The notes under the pieces are model-generated. The model ran no database searches. It was not told the DNA's origin and was given only the letters and a program-made list of their open reading frames with translations. This document shows positions 16,602-26,756 of a stretch of DNA of 64,000 nucleotides, in pieces. The translations under genes and the position numbers were made by a program. Position 1 is the first letter of the stretch. The number at the start of each line of letters is the position of its first letter. The stretch comes from Rhodoligotrophos defluvii (lineage in GTDB: Bacteria > Pseudomonadota > Alphaproteobacteria > Rhizobiales > Im1), in the NCBI RefSeq assembly GCF_005281615.1, contig NZ_SZZM01000003.1, positions 538,207 to 602,206 on the forward strand. The letters are read 5' to 3'.

Positions 16602-18302
16602 ATGGCGGACGACCCGGCGCCGTCATCGGCATGGCGCCGCTCGTCCGCGCGGGTTGCTTCCCTAAGGATCGGCCGCAGCGGCCGATCCTGGATCGTGGCG
16701 GCATCCATCATCAGCGGTCTTGCTATCGCGCCGATCCTCGCTTTGGTGTGGATTGCGGTGGTTCATCCCACCGCCAATGCCTGGCCGCATCTGCTGGCCA
16801 CGGTGCTGCCCAGCTCAGCCTGGACCACGGCCCTGCTGCTGGGCGGCGTGTGCATCGTGGTCCTGGTCGTCGGCACGTCCACCGCTTGGCTCGTCACCAT
16901 GTACGAGTTTCCGGGCCGGCGGGTCTTCGACTGGTTGCTGGCGGTGCCGCTGGCCATGCCGACCTACCTCTCCGCCTTCGCTTATATCGAGATCTGGGAC
17001 TATGCCGGCCCGATCCAGACTACGCTGCGCCAGCTGTTCGGCTGGACCAGCGCGCGGGATTACTGGTTCCCGGACATCCGCACCCTTGGCGGCGCGATCC
17101 TGATCCTCTCCTTCGCTCTCTACCCCTACGTCTATCTCACCGCACGCGGAAGCTTCGCGCAGACGCCGGCCCAGCTGCTGGACGCCAGCCGCGCGCTCGG
17201 TCACTCCGCGCTCGAGACGTTCTGGCGCGTGGCGCTGCCGCTGGCCCGCCCCGCGCTTGCCGCCGGCGCGACCCTTGCCTTGATGGAATGTCTGAACGAC
17301 ATCGGTGCCGTCGGCTTTCTCGGTGTACGCACGCTCACGGTGAGCGTCTACAACACCTGGCTCGAACGCAACAACTTGGGCGGTGCGGCCCAGCTTGCCT
17401 GCGTGATGCTGCTCTTTGTCATGGCCTTGCTGTGGCTCGAGCGATTGAGCCGGAAGCAGCAGCGCTATCATGCCACGGGACGCCCCCAGTATCCGGTTGC
17501 GCGGCGCCGGCTTGGCCCCGCCGGCAGCAGCGCGGCGATTCTCGGTTGCACCCTGCCGATTGCCATCGGCTTCGGCACCCCGTTTTTCGTGTTCCTCAGC
17601 GCCGCCTTCACCCATTGGCAGGCGGTAATCGAGCCCACCTTCTGGGGCTTGCTGCGCAACAGCGTCCTTCTGTCGGCGATCGGCGCGGCGCTGACCGTCG
17701 CCGCCGGCCTCGTCCTCGTCTATGCCCGACGCTCCAGCGCCAGCATGCCCCTGTCCATCGTCACCCGCCTTGCCTCCCTGGGCTACGCGGTGCCCGGCAC
17801 CGTGCTGGGCCTGGGCATTCTGGTGCCTCTCGCCGCCATGGACAACTTTGTCGACGGTTGGATGCGCAGCCTGTTCGGCGTCTCGACCGGGCTGCTCGTT
17901 ACCGGCAGCGCCGGCGCCATCGTCATAGCCTACGCGATTCGTTTTCTCGCCATGTCGCAAGGCTCGATCGAAGCCGGGTTCTCCCGCCTCTCGCCCAATC
18001 TCGACGCGGCGGCCCGCAATCTCGGCCGCACCCCGCGCCAAGTTCTCTGGGAGATCCATCTGCCTCTCATCCGGCCGGCGCTCGGCGCTGCCGCCGTGCT
18101 CGTCTTCGTCGATGCCATGAAGGAGCTGCCGGCGACTTTGCTGCTGCGCCCTTTCGACTTCGACACCCTGGCCACACACGTATATACCCTCGCTTCCTTC
18201 GACATGTTCGAGGAGGCTTCGCTCTCGGCCTTGGCCATCGTAGCGGTGGGCTGTCTGCCGGTGTTCCTGCTGCAACGCTTGCTGATCGCTCGCGCGGCTT
18301 AG
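16602..18302 (+). CDS. fbpB: Iron(III) ABC transporter permease, fused two-domain
   Basis: A 566-residue inner-membrane protein made of two copies of the permease module, as usual for FbpB. Around 12 hydrophobic segments are visible. Each half carries an EAA-type cytoplasmic loop: ASRALGHSALETFWRVALPL (about 205) and AARNLGRTPRQVLWEIHLPL (about 490), which contact the ATPase. The start at ATG 16602 is preferred (GCAGGA upstream); ATG 16557 is in frame and would overlap fbpA by 23 bases. No ATPase gene follows; instead a palindromic repeat begins at the base after the stop codon. Confidence 0.92.
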   Translation: MADDPAPSSAWRRSSARVASLRIGRSGRSWIVAASIISGLAIAPILALVWIAVVHPTANAWPHLLATVLPSSAWTTALLLGGVCIVVLVVGTSTAWLVTMYEFPGRRVFDWLLAVPLAMPTYLSAFAYIEIWDYAGPIQTTLRQLFGWTSARDYWFPDIRTLGGAILILSFALYPYVYLTARGSFAQTPAQLLDASRALGHSALETFWRVALPLARPALAAGATLALMECLNDIGAVGFLGVRTLTVSVYNTWLERNNLGGAAQLACVMLLFVMALLWLERLSRKQQRYHATGRPQYPVARRRLGPAGSSAAILGCTLPIAIGFGTPFFVFLSAAFTHWQAVIEPTFWGLLRNSVLLSAIGAALTVAAGLVLVYARRSSASMPLSIVTRLASLGYAVPGTVLGLGILVPLAAMDNFVDGWMRSLFGVSTGLLVTGSAGAIVIAYAIRFLAMSQGSIEAGFSRLSPNLDAAARNLGRTPRQVLWEIHLPLIRPALGAAAVLVFVDAMKELPATLLLRPFDFDTLATHVYTLASFDMFEEASLSALAIVAVGCLPVFLLQRLLIARAA

Positions 18303-18403
18303 GAGCATTTTCGAGCGAAGTGGATACCGGTTCGCGTGAAGAAAATGCGACCCAGCAAGACCTTGAGGCGCGGATCCGCGATACGAGGAAGAGCGGACGC
18401 TCT
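18303..18403 (+). repeat. Dispersed intergenic palindromic element, copy A
   Basis: The first 50 bases (18303-18352) match 62240-62289 with only three differences. They contain nested inverted repeats: GCATTTTC with GAAAATGC, and GCGAA with TTCGC. A second palindrome, AGAGCG-GA-CGCTCT, ends the element at 18390-18403. It begins at the base after the permease stop codon. The form resembles the short intergenic mosaic elements (such as RIME) described in rhizobia; I could not compare it with them. Confidence 0.75.
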
Positions 18404-18685
18404 CAGCGCATCGACATATTGTGCTTTGCACCAAATTATGTTGCAATGCAGCTAGACATGCTTGGGCATGTCGCATTTGTTTCGATCGCTCTACCCCGGA
18501 ACGGTCGGAGCACGGCGGATCCCGGCGGGAACGGTGCGGATCCATCCAGGTTCGCGCCGGGATCTTGCCTGTTGCGGCGCCGGCTGAGTGCGTCCGCCTC
18601 GTTGTAAACTCAAATTCGCCATAATTGTCGACACGCGGGCTTGCTTGCTTTAGCACTTGGGCCGACCTTCTCGGGCGGAGCCTCC

Positions 18686-19018
18686 ATGCTTGCATCAATT
18701 CTTCTGCGCCTTTGTGCGCTCGCGATCTTTGCGGGTTGCGTCGGGGCCTCTCTGCAAGTCCAAGCCGATGGCATCGACCCGGCTTATGACAGCTTCCTCG
18801 CCCGCAAGGCCTATGATGTGCCCACGAAACCCGGGCTCGGCCCAGCCGGCTATAATCTCGGCAATTTCCACGCCGGAAATCACCAGCCCGGCGCGGTGCT
18901 GCTGGGTTCGGTCGGCGCCAAGCCACCCCCGCCGGATCAGGCTGATCCGCGCTACAACTTCATCCCCTCCAAGGACTACGGTCAAGGCGCCGGCATCAAC
19001 ATCAGGGTCAGCTTCTGA
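18686..19018 (+). CDS. Small secreted protein of unknown function
   Basis: A 110-residue protein with a signal peptide (MLASILLRLCALAIFAGCVG, cleaved near LQVQA) and a mature part of about 80 residues rich in Pro, Gly and Tyr (LGPAGYNLGNFHAGNHQPG, PPPDQADPRYNFIPSKDYG). I recognise no family. ATG 18686 has GGCGGAG upstream. Upstream, 18455-18472 holds a 7-bp inverted repeat (GACATGC/GCATGTC) of unknown role. The microprotein pair follows on the same strand about 95 bases later. Confidence 0.65.
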   Translation: MLASILLRLCALAIFAGCVGASLQVQADGIDPAYDSFLARKAYDVPTKPGLGPAGYNLGNFHAGNHQPGAVLLGSVGAKPPPPDQADPRYNFIPSKDYGQGAGINIRVSF

Positions 19019-19112
19019 GGTTGTGGGCAGGTCACCTGCCGGCTTCAATCGGTCCGGCTTCTCGTCAAATTGGCCGCTTAGAGTTCTACTCATTTGAGTG
19101 GGAGCATAATTC

Positions 19113-19310
19113 ATGTTCGACAGCCTGAAATTCGTTTTAACCCAAAAGCTTGGATGGATTTTCAAAGGTGGCGATGCAAGCGCGCCAGATCTTGGGGCCT
19201 GCAGCGGTGACGTTGTCCATGACGTGGCCGGTTCCGATCCCAAGCCTTGCAGCGACAGCGCCGACCGCGTCTTTTACGTGCCGCTGCCCGATCTGCAGAC
19301 CATGGCCTGA
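19113..19310 (+). CDS. Microprotein, first of a paralogous tandem pair
   Basis: A 65-residue protein that begins MFDSLKFVLTQKLGWIF. It shares its whole layout with the next gene: M-[FL]-D-x-[LI]-[KR]-x-x-L-x-x-x-L-G-W-I-F, then an acidic middle with a GD[VF][VF] step, then G-[SA]-D-P-x-x-C. The amphipathic N-terminus could lie on a membrane; no signal peptide is seen. GGGAG lies about eight bases before the ATG. The family is not recognised. The shared pattern between neighbours is strong evidence that both are translated. Confidence 0.68.
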   Translation: MFDSLKFVLTQKLGWIFKGGDASAPDLGACSGDVVHDVAGSDPKPCSDSADRVFYVPLPDLQTMA

Positions 19311-19328
19311 AGAGACATAGGTTGAACC

Positions 19329-19523
19329 ATGCTCGACAACATAAGGCTATTTTTAATCCGGAACCTTGGCTGGATCTTCGGGGTTAGATCTGATCCGGAG
19401 ATGAGCTGTGGCTACGATCACGGCGATTTTTTCTATGCGATGGACGGGGCCGACCCGCACGAATGCAGACGAGCTCTCGACCTGATGTATCCTGACCTGA
19501 AGAACACCGTCGCGGATTGGTAA
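19329..19523 (+). CDS. Microprotein, second of the tandem pair
   Basis: A 64-residue protein that begins MLDNIRLFLIRNLGWIFG and continues with CGYDHGDFFYAMDGADPHEC. Aligned with the preceding gene it keeps LGWIF, GD-x-x, DP and a Cys three residues after DP, while most other residues differ, so the duplication is old. The gap between the two genes is 18 bases, which suggests one transcript. The ribosome site is weak. Function unknown. Confidence 0.67.
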   Translation: MLDNIRLFLIRNLGWIFGVRSDPEMSCGYDHGDFFYAMDGADPHECRRALDLMYPDLKNTVADW

Positions 19524-19529
19524 AGCAAC

Positions 19530-21674
<2,145 letters not shown>

Positions 21675-23351
21675 TTACTCCGTACCGATCAACAACCGCT
21701 CGGCCTGGGCGCGCGCCTCGTCGGTGACCGTCGCACCGGAGAGCATGCGGGCGATCTCCTCCCGGCGCCGCGGCTCATCGAGCGTGTCGATGCGTGTCAC
21801 CATCCGCAAGTCGTCACCGTCCGACTGCTCGCGTTTGGCCACCAGCAGGTGACCGTCGGCGCGGGCGGCCACCTGCGGCGAGTGGGTCACCGCCAGAACC
21901 TGCAGCGACGTGGCGAGCCGCGCCAGCCGCTGGCCGATGGCGTCGGCCACCGCGCCGCCAACGCCCGTGTCGATTTCATCGAAAATGAGGGTGGGCGCGC
22001 TCGCCTTTGCCGAGAGCACCACCTTCAGCGCCAGCATGAAGCGGGCAAGCTCGCCGCCGGACGCAACCCGCATCAGCGGGCCAGGGTCCGCGCCGGGATT
22101 GGCGGCAACCTTGAACTCCACCCGATCGAGGCCATGGGCACCAGCCTGGTCTTCACTCGATGCAAGGTCGGTGAGGAATCGCGCCCGTTCCAGCTTCAGT
22201 GGCGGCAGCTCCACCATCACCGCCTCGTCCAGAGTACGGGCCGCTTGCCGGCGCGCCCCGCTCAAGCCTTGGGCAAGCTCGAAATACCGCGCCCGCGCCG
22301 CAGCCGCAGCCACCTCGAGTTCGCCGAGCTTGCCCTCCCCGGCCTGCAGATTGGCAAGATCGTTCTCGAAGCGCTCGAGCAAGGCAGGCAGTTCGTCGGC
22401 CGCCATCTTGTACTTGCGCGCCGCCCCACGCAGCGCAAACAGCCTTTCCTCGATGCGCTCCAGTTCGCGCGGGTCGTATTCGAACGCACGCTGCGCCTCG
22501 GCCACTGCGCTTTCCGCTTCCCCGATCTCGACCACCACCCGGTCGAGGGCCGCCACCACCGCATCCAGCCGCCCGCCCGCCTCCGCCTGCCGCCGCTCGA
22601 GGCGCCGCAGCGCCGCGTTCAAACTGGCAACACGCGTGCCATCGCCCGAGAGCGCCTGCGCCGCTTCGTCGAGCGCCGCGGCGAACTGCTCCGCATTCAT
22701 CATCAGGGCGCGCCGGTCGGCGAGATCGTCCTCTTCTCCAGGCCGGGCATCCAGCTTGCGCAGCTCATCCGCCGCGTGCTCCAGGTAATCCCGTTCGGCC
22801 GCCGCCTTGTCGAGGCTGCCGCGGTGGCGTTCCAGCACCTGCTCGGCGTCGCGCCAAGTGCGCCAAGCCGCGGCCACCGCATCGGCCTGGCGTTCGAGCC
22901 CGCCATAAGCGTCGAGCAGACGCCGATGATTGGCCACATCGACCAGGGCGCGGTCGTCATGCTGGCCATGGATCTCGGCCAGAAGCCCGCCCAGCTGCCG
23001 CAGCAGGCTCACGGACACCGGCTGATCGTTGATGGTGGCGCGGCTGCGGCCGTCCAGGGTCTGGATGCGGCGGATCACCAGCTCGCCATCCGCATCGATG
23101 CCGCTTTCCGCAAGGAGCGCGAAGGCGGCGTGGTCGGGTCTGAGGTCGAAGGCAGCCGTGACCACCGCCCGGTCCGCCCCCTTGCGCACGAGCGCGGCGT
23201 CCCCGCGCGCCCCGAGCACCAGGCCGAGGCTGTCGAGCAGAATGGATTTGCCCGCGCCGGTCTCGCCGGTGAACACGGTGAGACCCGGCCCGAGCGTTAC
23301 GTCGAGCCGGTCTATCAGCACGATGTCTCTGATCGAAAGCGCGGTCAGCAT
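21675..23351 (-). CDS. recN: DNA repair protein RecN
   Basis: A 558-residue SMC-like ATPase for recombinational repair of double-strand breaks. The Walker A motif is GETGAGKS (29-36), the long middle (about 160-370) is Glu/Arg/Ala-rich coiled coil with LDARPGEEDDL at its start, and the C-terminal ATPase half has SGGELARFMLALKV and the Walker B region TLIFDEIDTGVGG. The order of these motifs is that of RecN rather than SbcC or SMC. The gene sits upstream of ligA and downstream of the PPOX gene; bamD lies further up, with a two-gene insertion between them. Confidence 0.95.
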   Translation of the reverse strand: MLTALSIRDIVLIDRLDVTLGPGLTVFTGETGAGKSILLDSLGLVLGARGDAALVRKGADRAVVTAAFDLRPDHAAFALLAESGIDADGELVIRRIQTLDGRSRATINDQPVSVSLLRQLGGLLAEIHGQHDDRALVDVANHRRLLDAYGGLERQADAVAAAWRTWRDAEQVLERHRGSLDKAAAERDYLEHAADELRKLDARPGEEDDLADRRALMMNAEQFAAALDEAAQALSGDGTRVASLNAALRRLERRQAEAGGRLDAVVAALDRVVVEIGEAESAVAEAQRAFEYDPRELERIEERLFALRGAARKYKMAADELPALLERFENDLANLQAGEGKLGELEVAAAAARARYFELAQGLSGARRQAARTLDEAVMVELPPLKLERARFLTDLASSEDQAGAHGLDRVEFKVAANPGADPGPLMRVASGGELARFMLALKVVLSAKASAPTLIFDEIDTGVGGAVADAIGQRLARLATSLQVLAVTHSPQVAARADGHLLVAKREQSDGDDLRMVTRIDTLDEPRRREEIARMLSGATVTDEARAQAERLLIGTE

Positions 23352-23397
23352 CGCGCCCTATATACCCCATCCGGATATCGGGGCGCGAGCGGGAAGC

Positions 23398-24138
23398 TCA
23401 GTCGCGGGCAGCCTCTCCCTCGTAGAGGCGCTGCGCTTCCGTGAGCGCCTCGTCCAGGCGCCGCCCGGGCCGATACGCGGCCAGCGCCTCGGAGCGCTCG
23501 ACGCCGGGCATGAGTCCCGGCGAAGGCTCCTCCTCCCCGATGATGGTCCGCACGGGGATCACGCCCGCCCACACGGGATGGGTGCCATCCTCGTCGTCAT
23601 CGCCCACGTTCTTGGCGCGCACCTTGGCGGAGGCCTCCTCGATCCGCATGCCAATGACGGTCGTCGCTTTGCTCTCCTGGCCTGTGATCTGGCGCAGCTC
23701 CGCGGCCCGGCCGGGGAAGAACCGGTCCACCACCCCGACCAGTGCCCGCGCCTTCTCGTCCGGGTCATCCAAGATGCGGGCGGTGCCGAAGCACATCGCC
23801 GAGCGATAGTTGAGCGAATGGTTGAAGCCCGAACGGGCCAGCACCAGCCCGTCCAGATGCGAGACGGTCAGGCAGGCCGGCGTGCCGCCCTTGAGATGGC
23901 GCAGCATCCGGCTGGCCGAAGAACCGTGCCAGTAGAGCATGTCACCTTCGTGCCAGTAGATGGTGGGCGTGCAATAGGGCTGACCCTCGATCACGTAGGC
24001 CACGTGGCACAGCATGCCGGCATCCAGGATGGCGAAGACCGCGTCCCGGTCATAAGATCCGCGCTCGTGGTACCGCTTCAGCCGGTTGCGGGCCGAGACT
24101 GGAAAGGTGGACGGAGCATCAAGGGTAACATCGGTCAT
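23398..24138 (-). CDS. Pyridoxamine 5'-phosphate oxidase-fold (PPOX) flavin-binding protein
   Basis: A 246-residue split-barrel protein. It opens with NRLKRYHERGSYDRDAVFAI and continues HVAYVIEGQPYCTPTIYWHE, DMLYWHGSSASRMLRHL and ACLTVSHLDGLVLARS. This arrangement matches the FMN-binding, Nim/PPOX group of putative flavoproteins. Its substrate is not known; it is not a clear PdxH. The gene is divergent from a MocR/PdxR-type regulator with 70 bases between the starts, so the regulator likely controls it, perhaps in response to pyridoxal phosphate. ATG 24138 is chosen because the upstream in-frame residues overlap the regulator leader and are not conserved. Confidence 0.85.
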   Translation of the reverse strand: MTDVTLDAPSTFPVSARNRLKRYHERGSYDRDAVFAILDAGMLCHVAYVIEGQPYCTPTIYWHEGDMLYWHGSSASRMLRHLKGGTPACLTVSHLDGLVLARSGFNHSLNYRSAMCFGTARILDDPDEKARALVGVVDRFFPGRAAELRQITGQESKATTVIGMRIEEASAKVRAKNVGDDDEDGTHPVWAGVIPVRTIIGEEEPSPGLMPGVERSEALAAYRPGRRLDEALTEAQRLYEGEAARD

Positions 24139-24208
24139 AGCAATTGCATTCCTCGCCACAGTTATGCGCAATGTACCGGCAACATTGGCTCGCAAAAGAT
24201 CCAATTTC

Positions 24209-25636
24209 ATGCCAAAACTTCTAACCAAACCGGACTGGTCCGCGCTGATCCCGATCCTCCCGGGTAAAGGCCCGCGCGCCAACCAGCTCTACCAGGCAAT
24301 CCGCCGGCTGATCGAAACCGGCCTCGTCCCGCCCGGCGCCAAGCTGCCCACCACGCGCGATTTGGCACGGCGGCTCGGCATCTCGCGCAGTGCGGCGATC
24401 GCCGCTTTCGAGCTCCTGACCGCCGAGGGCTTCACCGAAGCGCGCGTCGGGGCGGGCACTTTCGTGGCCACCCATGTGCCCCAGAGGGCACCCTCCCCTC
24501 CAGCCCGGCCGGCGCCACCAAGCGCCTTGGCAGCTGAACCCGTGCCGCCGCTGCCCGGCACCCTCGGCATCGCCATGGCCGACGAGCGCACCTGGCACAT
24601 CTTCCGGAAGCTGATGTCGCGGCGGCTGTCCCGGCCGGCACCCGAGCACTTCGCTTACGGTGATCCGCGCGGCAGCAGCGCCTTGCGCGAGGCTGTCGCC
24701 GCCTATCTGCGCACCGCGCGCGGCGTGCGCTGCGATGCCCAGTCGATCGTGATCACCAGCGGCACCCAGCAGGGCCTGGATCTCATTGCCCGGGTCCTGA
24801 TCTGCCCCGGAGACCCGGTGCTTGTGGAGGATCCCTGCTATCCCATGGCCCGATCGGCGCTGGTCAGCCGCGGCGCCCGCCTCATCGGCATTCCGGTCGA
24901 CCGCGAGGGCCTGAACACCCTGGACGAGAAACAGCCTCTGCCCCGTGCGCGGGCGGTCTATGTCACGCCCTCACATCAATATCCCCTCGGCGTGACCATG
25001 ACCATGCGGCGGCGCCTCGCCTTGCTCGACTGGGCAAGGCACAACGACGCCTGGATCATAGAGGACGACTATGACAGCGAGTTCCGCTATCTCGGGCCCC
25101 CGCTCGCGGCAATGCAGGGCATCGACGATGCGGCCCGTGTTATCTATCTCGGCACCTTTTCCAAGGTGCTGTTCCCGGGGCTGCGGCTCGGATACGCGGT
25201 TATTCCTGACGCCCTGCTCGATGCGGTTCTGGCGCTCCGCGTGAGCTCTGACCGCCAGCCATCCACGCTCGCGGAGGCGGCCCTCGCCGATTTGATTGCG
25301 CAGGGCCATTTCGCCGCCCATCTGCGCCGGGCCCGCCGTCGGGCGCAAGCCTCACGCGACGTGCTGGTCGCTACCCTGCGCGACCACGGCCCACCGGTGC
25401 TGACGGTGGAGCCACCGGCGCAAGGGCTGCACCTCGTAGCCAAGCTCGCCAGCCCGCGACTGGACGTTGAAATTGGCGCCGCCGCCAAGGCTGCCGGCAT
25501 CGGCGCTCGTCCGCTGTCACCCATGTATGTGACCATGCCCCCGCAGCAGGGGCTGGTGCTGGGCTTCTCCGGGTTCCCCGACGAGGACCTGCGAAAAGCC
25601 GCGCGCAGGCTCTGCGAGATCGTCAGAACGGATTGA
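24209..25636 (+). CDS. MocR/PdxR-family transcription regulator (GntR wHTH fused to aminotransferase domain)
   Basis: A 475-residue regulator. The N-terminal winged helix (about 12-90) has NQLYQAIRRLIETGLVPPG and LPTTRDLARRLGISRS; a Pro/Ala linker follows; the rest is a class-I aminotransferase fold. The PLP lysine is in LGTFSKVLFPGLRLGY (about Lys 319), with SGTQQGLDLI and YVTPSHQYPLG as further fold motifs. Such proteins bind pyridoxal phosphate and often control vitamin B6 genes. It diverges from the PPOX-fold gene, the likely target. ATG 24209 is chosen; a frame reading from 24086 runs through the intergenic region. Its 3' end overlaps bamD by 14 bases. Confidence 0.93.
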   Translation: MPKLLTKPDWSALIPILPGKGPRANQLYQAIRRLIETGLVPPGAKLPTTRDLARRLGISRSAAIAAFELLTAEGFTEARVGAGTFVATHVPQRAPSPPARPAPPSALAAEPVPPLPGTLGIAMADERTWHIFRKLMSRRLSRPAPEHFAYGDPRGSSALREAVAAYLRTARGVRCDAQSIVITSGTQQGLDLIARVLICPGDPVLVEDPCYPMARSALVSRGARLIGIPVDREGLNTLDEKQPLPRARAVYVTPSHQYPLGVTMTMRRRLALLDWARHNDAWIIEDDYDSEFRYLGPPLAAMQGIDDAARVIYLGTFSKVLFPGLRLGYAVIPDALLDAVLALRVSSDRQPSTLAEAALADLIAQGHFAAHLRRARRRAQASRDVLVATLRDHGPPVLTVEPPAQGLHLVAKLASPRLDVEIGAAAKAAGIGARPLSPMYVTMPPQQGLVLGFSGFPDEDLRKAARRLCEIVRTD

Positions 25637-26561
25637 TGGAGCTCAGCGCCTGGGTGATCCAGGACGACTGGTTCTCCTTCGGCTGCAAGCCGCTGCCCTG
25701 CAGCAGGTTATAGGCGTCCTGATACCACTGGCTGCCCGGGAAATTGTGGCCGAGAACGGCGGCGGCGGTCTGCGCTTCGGAGGTTACCCCGAGGGCGAGA
25801 TAGGCTTCCACCAGACGGTAGAGCGCCTCCGGCGTATGAGACGTGGTCTGATAGGACTTGATCACCTTCTCGAAGCGATTGATCGCCGCCACATAGGCCT
25901 GCTGGGTCAGGTAATAGCGGCCGACCTCCATCTCCTTCCCGGCGAGATGGTCGCGCGCCAAAAGCGCCTTGGCCGCCGCATCCTTCGCATAGACCGAGTT
26001 CGGAAAGCGGCGGCTCACCTCGTCCAGCGCGGCGAGTGCCTTCTCGGTTGCGGTCTGATCGCGCTTCACGTCCGCAATCTGCTCGTAATAGGACAGGGCC
26101 ACGAGATAGTAGGCATAAGCCACGTCCTTGTGGCCCGGATGCAGCGTGATGAAGCGCTGGGCGGCCAGGATTGCCTCGTCATATTCATTGCGCTGGTATT
26201 GCGCATAAGCGGCCATCAGCGTGGCCCTGGTTGCCCAGCTCGAATAGGGATGCTGGCGCTCAACCTCCTCGAACTGCTTGGCGGCCTTCGCGTAGGACCC
26301 GTCCTTCATGTAGTCGAGGCCCTTGTTGTAGAGGTCCGCCACCGGCTCGGCATCGTCCACCACCTGGCTCGAACCTTCCGGCGCCAGAGCGCCGCCGGAA
26401 GCGGGCATGGCCGTGCTGCTCGAGGTATCGGTCCCGCCGCCGTTCCACATGCCCGACAGGCTGCTGCAGCCGGACAACAGAAGCGCACCCGCGGTGGTGA
26501 GCGCTATGAAGCGCATCGCCTTCAAGCTGCCGCGCGGCGCCTGCTTCCGTCCGCTGCCCAT
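25623..26561 (-). CDS. bamD: Outer-membrane protein assembly factor BamD
   Basis: A 312-residue lipoprotein subunit of the BAM complex, which folds beta-barrel proteins into the outer membrane. The lipobox LLLSGC places the lipidated Cys at residue 32. TPR helices follow from about residue 75 (DLYNKGLDYMKDGSYAKAA, RQHPYSSWATRATLMAAYAQ, FITLHPGHKDVAYAYYLVAL, SYYEQIADVKRDQT), as in BamD/ComL. ATG 26561 follows GAGGGG at good spacing; an ATG at 26516 just before the hydrophobic core is also possible. The position after ftsZ is conserved in alphaproteobacteria, but lpxC, usually between the two, is missing here. Confidence 0.95.
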   Translation of the reverse strand: MGSGRKQAPRGSLKAMRFIALTTAGALLLSGCSSLSGMWNGGGTDTSSSTAMPASGGALAPEGSSQVVDDAEPVADLYNKGLDYMKDGSYAKAAKQFEEVERQHPYSSWATRATLMAAYAQYQRNEYDEAILAAQRFITLHPGHKDVAYAYYLVALSYYEQIADVKRDQTATEKALAALDEVSRRFPNSVYAKDAAAKALLARDHLAGKEMEVGRYYLTQQAYVAAINRFEKVIKSYQTTSHTPEALYRLVEAYLALGVTSEAQTAAAVLGHNFPGSQWYQDAYNLLQGSGLQPKENQSSWITQALSSINPF

Positions 26562-26700
26562 AAGATCACCCCTCATCCAAACTCCTGGGGATTGTCGCCC
26601 TCCGTGCAGCGATCACCCGGTCCGCCGCATCCGCTGTATACCGATCACATCGCACCCCGGCAACGAGTCGGTTGATAACCTGCAATGCTAAAGGCGACAA

Positions 26701-26726
26701 ACCCGGCGGAAGTGTGTCCGCCGGGT
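26701..26726 (-). terminator. Terminator of ftsZ
   Basis: A perfect 10-bp G+C-rich stem (ACCCGGCGGA/TCCGCCGGGT) with a 6-base loop starts 30 bases after the ftsZ stop. Read on the minus strand the stem is followed by TTTG. It occupies the place where lpxC is normally found. Confidence 0.7.
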
Positions 26727-26756
26727 CTTGGCCGAGGGCCACGATGATGCCGGTTT

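Noticed and set aside
16815-18926. 703-codon minus-strand frame over fbpB
   Set aside because: It is antisense to a clear two-domain permease, lacks any domain, and arises from G+C-rich third positions.
19113-19523. Toxin-antitoxin pair
   Set aside because: The two genes are paralogues of each other, with no toxin motif or DNA-binding partner.
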